Shown here in pieces: positions 1-8,648 of a DNA stretch of 64,000 nt. This DNA is from Auricularia sp. M13 (Eukaryota; Basidiomycota; Agaricomycetes; Auriculariales; Auriculariaceae), in NCBI GenBank assembly GCA_037042915.1, contig CM073193.1, forward strand, positions 3,968,001 to 4,032,000, read 5' to 3'. The notes below the pieces were generated by a model. The model made no database searches and had not been told where the DNA came from. It was given only the letters and a program-made list of their open reading frames with translations. Position numbers and translations under genes: made by a program. Within the stretch, counting starts at the first letter, position 1; every line of letters starts with the position of its first letter.

Positions 1-89
1 AACGTCGACTGCAATTACTGTATGCGACAATGTGTGCTATAGTAGATACAGATGTAGTGTGTGAGTGTGATGCGTCCATGCGCGCGCGT

Positions 90-848
90 CTAGATGGCTT
101 TGCCCTCTGGGTTTTCCTCGATCTGCCAGGCCACAGCAGCGGTTAGTTGTGAACGTCCGGGCTACACCAAGTAACGCACCATGGTCTTCCAGGAGTGGTC
201 GACTGGATGATGGTCGCGCACTGGCGACCGGGAAAGCACGGCAGCGCCGACCACCAGTGCGATTGTCCAGCCTTGAGCCCACATACGCGCCTGGACGAGC
301 TTTTGCGGGAATGTCTGCAAAGGGTCGCGCATGATGATGCTCATAGCTGTGCCCATGCCAGCGACCCATCCACCGCCCACGAGGCCGAACTTGTGCCGGG
401 ACGCCCAATCCTTAAATTTGTCGTAGTCGTCCATGCTCGCCCACCGGCTCTGCGCTTGCAACTCTTGCCGCTGCAGCTCCATCTCCCCGAGACCCTTCCT
501 ATACACAAAAAGGTAAATACGGTGCAAGCGTAGTGGAGTGCAGTGACGTACCATTGCGCCTTTTCAAAGGCAAGGCCCGCGCGCTCCGCCTGGATGACGG
601 CGGCGGGCACAATGATACCAATGGCAGCCATGGCTTTCAGCGATACAGGAAGGGCGCGGTAGGCAGGAATAAAGCGATTGGCGCCGTATAATGTGGGTGC
701 AGCGATCGCAGAGCCCACTGCGAGGCCTTGCAGGCCGCCGGTCATCGTTGCGCGCTGGTGCGCTGCGAGCTCTTCGGGAGTGACGATCTGAAGGAAGCAA
801 GGCCTGATAGGCGAGGCTAGGATGTGTCGCTGTAAGACGCACCTTCAT
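90..848 (-). CDS. RCF2: Respiratory supercomplex factor 2 (HIG1-domain protein)
   Basis: Mitochondrial inner-membrane protein that, in the Rcf/HIG1 family, binds cytochrome c oxidase and helps form the III-IV supercomplex. Four exons can be read: a 6-base first exon (Met-Lys, 843-848), an intron of about 55 bases, the exon beginning IVTPEELAAHQRATMTGG, an intron after KAQ, the HIG1 exon with KFGLVGGGWVAGMG and QKLVQARMWAQGW (fits the QRRQ-type motif), and a short last exon ending NPEGKAI before a TAG at 90-92. Hydrophobic segments lie in the GLAVGSAIAAPTLYG and IGIIVPAAVI stretches and twice in the HIG1 part. All splice junctions are GT-AG and keep frame. Stopping at the first in-frame TAG (162) would lose the conserved-looking tail, so I prefer the last intron. 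Family assignment is firm; supercomplex role is taken from the family. Confidence 0.85.
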
Positions 849-869
849 TGTTAGCTGCTGCTGGCGGAA

Positions 870-1801
870 GTGGTAGTAGATGAGCTCCGTCAGGTCTCGA
901 CTGCAGTATTTATACGGCCTTCGGCATCATCATCCGCCGTGTCATCGGCCGCTCCGACGGGTCCCGACTGCTCGAGAGCCGTCCCGGGGACATCCGGAAC
1001 AACGTTTGCGGAAACGCTGACAAAAAGTCGCTGGAAAAAGACGCCTAGAGTCACGAAAATAGGGATAAATGGGTCATGAAAAAGTCTGAGAAGCTCTTGG
1101 TTGGCGGTGGAAGTATCAGGAGCCAGGAAAGGGAGTCTTCGACGGCGCTGGACCTCTGACTGCGCGTCCTCCATCCGCAACTTACGTTACCTGAGTAAAT
1201 TTTTGTTCGGCACTGCACTGCGAGTTAAGCACGTCGCCATCGCAGTTCTGAACGGAATTATTAGCGACAACTGGGTCTTGAGGACGGAAAACGAGCAGTG
1301 AAAGGAGCAGGATCAATGTTACGGGGGCAAGATCAGGTGCCCGGATGAAAGCGTGCGAGCGCAACGAGCCTGTTCCTAGGACAGTTATGAGCGAGGCGAG
1401 TTTCCCCGAGTCGGTCGCTTGGCGAAGCGGGTCACCAAGTCGGCATATGATACAAAAATATTCAGAGTATTACACTGGAACGAAGAGGTCGGAAGATCGA
1501 ATCATGACACCAGCGACAGCTTCAGTTCTGCGGCTCGCCAGTGACGGGATGGAATGGAGAAAACTTCCAGACACTACACGGCGGTCATTGGAAAGCTGTC
1601 AAAGGTTACTAGGACACTCACCTCTTCCTATCCGTTACGAACTCCTCAAGTATCTCCCTATCGTGGGGAGGGATAGGAGGCCAGTGAGCGTTGACGCGCT
1701 TGTCCGCGTGGGCCGTGAGCCAACTGTGGGATATGTGAGCGACCTTCACAGCCAAGTAGCAACACAACTTACGGGAGGTAGAGTGGGAAATAGTTCCCCA
1801 T
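870..1801 (-). CDS. Unresolved small membrane protein gene (exons uncertain)
   Basis: Not recognised. Three coding-like pieces lie in order on the minus strand. The first starts with ATG at 1801 (MGNYFPLYLPWL, then ANAHWPP-like sequence KRVNAHWPPIPP across two clean introns) and runs to about 1570. The second, about 1430-1190, is hydrophobic (LAPVTLILLLSLLVF) and has no ATG of its own. The third, about 1160-890, holds a second hydrophobic stretch (FIPIFVTLGVFFQRLF) and ends in an acidic tail with TGA at 890. Pieces two and three join in frame if a 31-base GT-AG intron (1160-1190) is removed. I could not join pieces one and two. It may be one two-pass membrane protein or two genes. It sits between Rcf2 and the hemerythrin-like gene on the same strand. 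Confidence 0.3.
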
Positions 1802-1832
1802 AGTCTCAGCGATGAACACGACGTCTTCTATG

Positions 1833-2551
1833 TCATTCGTCAGCGGACGGGTGGAAGATCGAAGGTCTACTGCACGCACTGATTACGAGCTCCTTCAATT
1901 CACCAGGCGCAAGGTCGCACTTAGCCAACTGCTCCGGGGAGATGCTCTCGATCTGCATGCGTCGTGGCATGAGCGCTTGCAACACCCCGGGATCCTCCGA
2001 AACACTTGCCCATTCTTTCATCTGCTCGCGAAGGTCGTCGCCCATGCTCTCGAGAACGGCGCGTATGGCGACACCGTCGTAAAGTGCAGCGTCCTCGCGC
2101 GCGTCCGCAAGCGGGTTGTCGAACCCGTCGGCGCGATCCTCGAGTTCGCCGCGCTCCTCCTCCGTTGGGCGGATAGGAATGTGCGGCGCCAAGCGGGGCC
2201 ACAAGAACTTCTGCTCCGCTGCATTACTGTGAGGAGCTGGAAGATAAATACGGGTAAGATTCGGGGCGAACCAGCTTGACTGAGGCGGAGGACCGTGACG
2301 AAGATCTGTATGTAGGCTACAAAGTCCAGTACCTCGTCGTGCCCGACGTCCAGTGCGTGCGCGTAAATCGCGTTGGCTGCGCGCAGCAACGCATTCTTCA
2401 TCAACGCGATGTCGAACGCGAAACTTTCCTCATAGCTGCATCAACGGGTTTCAGTTCCTCTGCTATAAAGCGATCACGACCGTATTGCTCACTTTGCATG
2501 GTTGTGCACGTCGTACGCGGGCACAGGAAACAGCTCGAGCGGAAAGGGCAT
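1833..2551 (-). CDS. Hemerythrin-like (HHE) domain protein, metal site degenerate
   Basis: Spliced product begins MPFPLELFPVPAYDVHNHA, then ALMKNALLRAANAIYAHA, then DFVAYIQIFV, then AAEQKFLWPRL and a C-terminal helix YDGVAIRAVLESMGDDL. The order and spacing match fungal hemerythrin-like proteins (family pattern: ...H-N-x-L-x-R-G-x-N-x-I... then HHHxxEE-x-xFFP). Here the usual His of the first helix is Lys, and the HHxxEE region reads HSNAAEQ, so the di-iron site is probably lost or altered. Two introns are inferred: AA|gtgagc...gatgcag between exons 1 and 2, and A|gtcaag...cttccag (44 bases) before HSNAAEQ. The ATG at 2549-2551 is the first plausible start, but an upstream exon cannot be excluded. 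Family moderately sure; biochemical function unknown. Confidence 0.58.
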
Positions 2552-3169
2552 CTTCAGGTATCTCAGCTCAGGTTCCTGACCCTGGTATTATATGGACGCG
2601 CGGGGCGGTGTTGCCGTGAGACACGGTCGGCATCGTTGGCCTTTTGTCTGAAGTCGAGCTATGGCCGCTAGTGGTGACGACGATGTGAGACGGCCTCGTG
2701 AAATGACGCCGGGACGCGGGCTCTGCGCGGAGCAGACGGTCCAAGCAGTGGCCGGCGTGCGAAAAGACCGCGGCACCAGTCCGAACGGCGGCCGTTGTCC
2801 CTACCAGTGCACGAGCAAATGCGACGCGCGCGGGCACTCGCCGCCTGCTCGCCACACTCGAAGCCAAAAGCTAAACCCTCAATGATAACACCAGAAGAGT
2901 CAGGATTCTCATGGTACGAGCAGAGCATCGCCATGGTCGATTGGCGCCTTGCGAGAGGGGGGCGCTTGTGCCAGTGTTGCTCTAGTCCGACGTAGTCGTA
3001 CGACGGGTTCCCACGTGAATGGCAGCTCTGGGCGCGACCACCGCATCGGCGCATAAGACCATGCATCGTACGAGGCGTACCATATCACCGTCAGGTCAGA
3101 CACGAAAATATGTGATTGCCGACAACCCCAACGCGACAGCAGATAGCGACATAGTTAGCAAATGGCATT
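2552..3169. other. Unassigned stretch upstream of the hemerythrin-like gene
   Basis: About 620 bases between the hemerythrin-like start and the cytochrome b5 stop. Minus-strand open frames exist (for example one beginning MSDLTVIWYASYDAWSY at 3103), but none shows a family motif or a convincing splice chain into its neighbours. It may hold the 5' exon or leader of the hemerythrin-like gene. I see no RNA gene or repeat. Confidence 0.4.
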
Positions 3170-3872
3170 TTACTGCGAGAAGTACGCGCGGTAGGCAAAG
3201 TATGCACCGAGCGCGGCCAGCGGGAGTATGTAGTTGATGCTGGAGGGCATGCGTCAGCGAGGACAGGGAGCAATGGCGGGTAGCAGACCTGCTGGCCGTC
3301 GGCGTGGAGCTGCTCTGGGAAGGAGACGGCGCGATGACCTTCTTCTTGGTCTTGAATTGCTGCATGCGGGTGTCAGGAAACTGTGAGCTAGCTAGTTTGG
3401 CTTGGAAAAAATACCTCGCCACCATCGAAGGTGCCAACGAGCATGCCGGCGAGCAAGGCGCGGGCCTCGTCAGAGTGGCCAACGTCCTCGAATGCTTCTG
3501 TTGCATCCTTGCCTGCGCAACCTGTGAGGACGAGTCGACCGACAGCTTGAAATGACACGGACCGGCTTCTGCGAGGATTACCTCGTCGCCACCTGGAAGC
3601 GGTTAGGACGAGTAACGAGGCAGGTGGAGGCGCCAAATGCTGACCAGGGTGCTGAAGGAGGTCTGTCAGGCCATGGCGTGCAGACAAGCGAGTCAGGCGG
3701 TACACACCTCGTCTAAGAACTTGGACACATCGTAGACTGTGACAGGTTCTGTTCAGCAAGTGTTGCCGGGCGAGCAGGGCCACAAGCACGAACTCTTGTC
3801 GTGGATGAGGGTCCAGCAGTCGGACCGGGTCTGGTGCTGTTTCCACTCGTCGAATGTGACGACCTTGCTCAT
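3170..3872 (-). CDS. CYB5: Cytochrome b5, C-terminally membrane-anchored
   Basis: Electron donor of the ER (or mitochondrial outer membrane) for desaturases, hydroxylases and P450s. Six exons give a complete protein: [14 protein letters not shown] (start ATG 3872), [10 protein letters not shown], the heme-ligand [27 protein letters not shown] with the second heme ligand His, a linker [15 protein letters not shown], and a tail [20 protein letters not shown] that forms the membrane anchor, ending SQ-stop at 3170. Both axial histidines of the family are present. The HPG tripeptide is encoded by a 7-base microexon. Introns are 41-62 bases with GT-AG ends. Length (about 130 residues) fits the family. 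The gene is transcribed away from the nucleoporin gene. Confidence 0.93.
3645..3651 (-). other. CYB5: 7-base microexon encoding the heme-binding HPG of cytochrome b5
   Basis: Between two introns of about 55 bases lies CACCCTG, preceded by cttcag and followed by gtcagc. Joining it to the flanking exons restores DE-HPG-GDEV in frame. Skipping it would delete the axial histidine and shift the frame (7 is not a multiple of 3). Confidence 0.88.
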
Positions 3873-4480
3873 CGTGATACTAATAGCGGATGCGTTGGAA
3901 GAGGGAAGAGACCAAGCCGCTGGATATAAAGCCGGGATTTGGACTCTGTTTGATTGGCTGACCGCCGGCCGGCCAAGAAATACGCGCGCGGTCGAGAACT
4001 TTTTCACAAACCTGCCCTCACGGCGCCCGTCTCGCCGACTGCAAGCTTCGCGCGTCAACGCAGCTGTCGCGTCAGCTGCGGGCCGAGCAACAACAGTCAA
4101 ACCAAATCATAGTCAGCTGGAACATCGAACAGTAGCAGAAAGCACAGCAGTTTCTGTATTGAAAAAAAATGTACACTCCGTATAGTACTCGACAGACCAC
4201 GGGGATTTACAAAGAACTGTCAAGCGTGGACGGAAAGCAGCTATCCATCTTCCATAGCAGCCAGTAAAGAGACGAAGGCACTGGAAAGCCGTGTCCTAGG
4301 CATAGGCGCATGGGGCCTCACAGCGGACTCCACAACTGGCAAGGACTCAGGCTCGACGCGCGTCGCAACGTTCAAGAATGGAGAAAAAAGAAAGGAAGAA
4401 GGCCACAACACGGCCAAACTCCGCCGCGACCGCTCTTGTACTCCCTGCGTTGTCGTCCTACCCTAAAGTGACGACCAGCA
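3873..4480. promoter_or_regulatory. Divergent intergenic region CYB5 / FG nucleoporin
   Basis: 608 bases between two genes read outward. No conserved ORF is seen. It must contain both promoters. Short pyrimidine-rich tracts lie near 4375-4400 on the minus strand; no clear TATA box or named factor site was found. Confidence 0.45.
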
Positions 4481-7400
4481 ATGGACTCCAAATGGGAGGC
4501 AGTTAGGAACGGCCGCGGCGTCGCGCACGTGGAGCCAGACGTCCCCGTCGTGCATATGACGGATGTGTCGACTTGGCCGTGGCAGTGGCTACTAGCGACT
4601 GCATTCGCAGTTCTCTGGACAATGCGCTGGGCCCAAGTGCGCTTCGTGGAATGGCGGGCACGCGTCCTCAGACGGTATGCCGCATATCCCATAGTCAATA
4701 TCTCTTCAGAGCTCTGACGATGGTCATCCGTTTACAGCGAGACCCGCAGACGGTATGGCATTCCGGACACGGACGACCGGCCGTTTCATATCGCCTACAA
4801 CGCTGCTGCAGCCGCAAGGCGTCAGCGCGAACTTGACGAAATCCAAAGGAAGCGAGAACAAGAGAACGAGTCCAGGTCGCAATACCCGGATCCCGCATCC
4901 GCGCCGCCGCCATCCGCCGTGGAGGGTGCACTTCGGAGGCGGCAACTGTCTCAGCAGACCCAGCAGACTGTTGTACACCGACCCGTGCACTTCAACTCCC
5001 AGCCCATACTGGATACCCGTGCCCCATACGGTGCCCAACGTCGTCCTAACGCCCAACACACTCCTTCGTATGTCGTCACACTCATCACCATTATCTCAAT
5101 TATCTCATATATTATATACCTTCAGATATCCGTCGACGTACCAGCAGCAATATCAGCAGCAGCAGCCACAACCGCAAGAAGAAGACTGGGCGCAGCGCTA
5201 CAACCCGAACCCTCCACCTGTACAACGTGAGCAAGCACCGCGCATAGTCTCTTCTCGCAAGGGAGTCGCACGGCTCGACTTTGGTTCCAACTTTGTTGAA
5301 CGCCGTCGTCATGTTCTGGGTGGTGTCCCCTTCCCTATTGAGCCACCAGCCAACAGGAAGGGCAAGAGACACCAAAGTGACGATGAAGAGGAGCCTGCGT
5401 CCGGCGCGGGGTACAGGAAGCGCGCGCGGAAGCACGATGGGCTTTCTGATGACCACGACGCCGAAATGGGCGATGCGGAGGACGAAGGCGACAGTACAGA
5501 CGCCATGGACACCGATGCGGCGCCCGCCCAGGATGGAACCAGAGTCAGCCTGAAACGCAATCGTTCTCAAGCGGCGTCTGTCGTAGGCGCCGAAGATGAG
5601 CAGCCACGGTCGCGCAAGCTGCGTCGAAGGGCACAGATAAAGGCTCAGCGCCTGTCAGCAAGACTGCTCGGGGGACGAAGCGTGATCGCCATCTTGAGGA
5701 GGACGAGGACGAAGAGTTACCTGCCAGGAATAAACGCGGGCGCTCCGAGAGCAGCACCTCCAGCTCCGAAGACGAGGAGATGGTAGAAGAAGCTCAGGAA
5801 GTTGAAGAGCCCGAAGTGGAGGTCGAGCCGTCTTGCGGAGGCCGTAAGATTGGCGAGGCGTGGACTGAGGGCGATGTCCAGTTCAAGGTCGGCCCTGATG
5901 GCCAGCGCTTGCGTCTTGCACACCTGAGGCAGATGCGCACCCGTCCCATCAAGGTAATATCAACTGCCTTGCAGTCCCCTTTCCTTGAGTTGACGTTGTC
6001 TCGTTAAAGGCAAGGATTTCGCGACCAACAAGACGCCGCTGCAAGTCCCCGTTGTTGTCGAGCATTGGCTCGACGATGCCGAGTTCGAGCGGGCCAAGCA
6101 ACAGAAAGAGCTCGCATGGGGATATGACACGGACGAGGAGGGCTCCATTCCCGAAGTGTCCGCTGAAGATCAGTCCGCGAAGCAGCTCGCTCGCGTCCCC
6201 ACTGAGCTTGCGTCGTCCGGCCCCCGAACTAGTAGTGGTGGCAAGATGCTGCTGTGGGACACACCGAGCCGCTCAGCCAGGACCACGCCGGGTTCGACGC
6301 CCGGCCCAAGTCCATCGTCCGCGGCGGGTGCGCTTGCTAATCCATTCTCTCGGTCTAATGGTACGACGCCCGCGAGCTCGGGCACCGGCATCCGCGGGAA
6401 GCGTGTGGCCACTGGCGGAACGGACGAGAGGTCTCTGCGTCCAGAGCAGTTGCGGTACTCCAGGAGCTTCTCTAAGTGGGAGAAGCAGGAGGCCGAGGCG
6501 GAGGCGCTAGCCGCTCTCAGGAAGAAGGAGAAGGAGAAAGAGGAAGAGGAGAAGAGGAAGAATGCCCCGCCGCCCGCGCCAGCTGCGAGCTTTCCGTCTG
6601 CTGCACCGAGCACTGGTGCATCCTCGAACCCTCTGCTCTTCAAAGCGCCGGACGCCGCCAAACCGGCCGATGCTGGCAAGCCAGCTTCAACTGCGACAAC
6701 GGAACCGCCTAAGCTGTCGTTCCCGATGTCGACTCCTTTGCCCAAGCCTGCAGCGCCAGGAGTTGACGCCGCGTCCACTGCATCCAAGACTGTCTCATTT
6801 GGTCCTCTGCCAGGCTCTACCCCAAGCACTGGCACAGACGCGACCAAAACGCCAGCAGGTACGAGCACTAGCTCTGGCTTCAGCCTCCCGCCAAACCCGC
6901 TTTTGTCCGGCACATCGTCGGCTGCGCCCAAACCAGCGACTGCCCCCCTGGCCTTCCAAATGCCCACAACCATGCCTGCGACAACACCATCATTCAATTT
7001 CCCGCCCTCTGACAAGAAGGAAGACAAGAAGGAAACCGATGCCGCGAAGCCTGCAGCAGGAGGTGACGCGCCCAAGTCTTTCTCATTCGGCCCATTACCA
7101 GGGTCCGCACCTACCCCTGCTGCAGGGACCGACAATGCTGGAGCAGCCAGATCGCCATTCTCGTTCCCGTCTGCGTCGGGCGGCTCGTCGACGTCGGCGA
7201 CTGCTGCGTCTACGGGCAGCGGAGACGCCAACAAGTCTCTTTTTGCGCCCTCGACTGGTGGAGCAAAGTCGCCCTTTAATTTTCCAACATCATCGTCGAC
7301 TCCAGGGACAAGCACTAGTGGGGATGCGGCGAAGCCTGGATTTAGCATGTTTGGACCTTCTGCATCGTCCGGCTCTGCGTCCAATGCATTCGGGCCACCG

Positions 7401-8291
7401 TCAACGGATGCAACTAAGTCTGGTTCAGGCTTCAATTTCGCTGCGCCCTCTGCGACACCAGCAGCTGCCACTGCGATGGGTACGGAGGCCCCGAAGTCGA
7501 TGTTCAGCTTCCCCGGTGCCACGTCAACTGCTGCGACGCCCACAGCGAGCAGCGAGGCCCCGAAACCGACATTCAGCTTCCCTAGCTCAACACCAGCTTC
7601 AGCTGCCCCCAATCCCGGTCTCACTTTCGCAAATCCCACTCCACCAGCAGGTGCAGCTCCAGCGAGTGGTACAAGCTCATTCTTTGCTACTCCTCCCGCT
7701 GGATCCACCCCGGCAGTAGCGGCTAGCAATCCGTTTGCACCAGCTGCAGGTGGCAGTGCGGCAGCTACCTCAGCGGCGCCGACGCTGAATGCGCTTGGTC
7801 GTCCCATGAAGGGCCTGCGCGGTGCCAAATCGCCTGGGCCGACTGCCGCCCTCACTCCTGGCGCTTCTGCTGCACCGGCCGCCGGCGCCCCGTCTGCGTT
7901 CAGTTTTGGTACTACCACCACACCCGCGTCAACTTCCACGGGCACCGCTGCCTCACCCTTTGGCTCGTTCACGGCTGCGGGAGCTTCATCCGCAGCACCG
8001 GCAGCTCCTGGCAGTGGTTTCAATCTGTTTGGAAATGCGACTGGTGCAGGGACTGGCAGCGGGACACCTGCTTCGTCTGGTTTTATGTTTGGTGCCTCAT
8101 CTGCTGCCCCAGCCAGCGGCGCGACTACAGGCGGTGCACCTCCCTCGCTTTTTGGCGCACCCTCGACAACGAACCCGCTATTTGGCGGTGCAGCTGCTCC
8201 AGGGACTCCCGGCGCACCTCAGCCCCAGTCTAGCACTCCCTTCGGCACGCCCTCCACCTCTGGTACGTTCAGCTTTGGCGGTCAAAAGTAA
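4481..8291 (+). CDS. FG-repeat nucleoporin with N-terminal membrane segment
   Basis: Nuclear pore component. Exon 1 (start ATG 4481) carries an aromatic hydrophobic stretch WPWQWLLATAFAVLWTMRW, followed by arginines. After GT-AG introns at about 4679-4738 and 5070-5126 come a helical charged region (RRQRELDEIQRKREQENE), QQQYQQQQPQPQ, the motif FVERRRHVLGGVPFPI, acidic/KR-rich NLS-like segments, a charged coiled stretch (6475-6560) and then about 570 residues of Ser/Thr/Pro/Ala-rich sequence with FxFG and FxFP repeats (SFSFGPLPG, PKPTFSFPSS, GTFSFGGQK at the end). Such FG regions bind transport receptors. The reading frame changes near 5563-5603; a 41-base GT-AG intron there restores it, otherwise it is an indel. 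The layout recalls metazoan POM121 or yeast Nup1/Nup60 (membrane-binding helix plus FxFG), but I cannot assign orthology. Confidence 0.75.
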
Positions 8292-8648
8292 ATTGCCGTT
8301 TTCTTGAAACCAGATCATGTGAATATGTTCTGTTTATCTTCATGCAATCAAATAATTCTTCATAAGCCCCGACTCCACACCCCTGCGAGCAGCAATCCTT
8401 GACCCAGAAGTAAGAACACGAGAGGTCGTATACTCAATGCAATTCTATGTACATGCATACGGACGCCCACAAATCAAATAACGCACTGAGTACGAGCATC
8501 GCGCGGGCTGCTTTACTAGAGTATACGGTCGGGGTGGCTGAGTGACAGACTGCAGGTCGGATGATAATGGATACAAATGCAGATGGATGTTATAGGATGT
8601 AGGAGTGTCGCACGGGAAACCAATCCGTCTTGGCAATAAGAACGAAAA
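8292..8648. other. Convergent 3' intergenic region
   Basis: 357 bases between the nucleoporin stop and the stop of the minus-strand coiled-coil gene. It probably holds both 3' UTRs. AATAAT/AAATCAAATAA-like A/T-rich stretches at 8345-8360 and 8472-8480 could serve polyadenylation. No gene is seen. Confidence 0.5.

Noticed and set aside
1345-1803. 152-codon plus-strand frame
   Set aside because: Its minus strand carries splice-consistent exons (MGNYFPLYLP... from 1801), which fit better; the plus frame has no motif.
6562-7719. 385-codon plus-strand frame inside the nucleoporin
   Set aside because: An alternative frame of the same repeats; Arg/Leu/Pro-rich with no domain.
6170-8023. 617-codon minus-strand frame opposite the nucleoporin
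   Set aside because: It is the antisense of the repetitive GC-rich FG region; its Ala/Gly/Val-rich product has no motif, while the plus strand gives FxFG repeats.
4481-8291. Direct orthology of the FG protein to vertebrate POM121
   Set aside because: Similar layout only; low-complexity FG sequence cannot support orthology by eye.
8517-8560. Possible tRNA-like sequence (GGTGGCTGAGTG)
   Set aside because: No matching T-arm GGTTCRA box or acceptor-stem pairing within a tRNA length.
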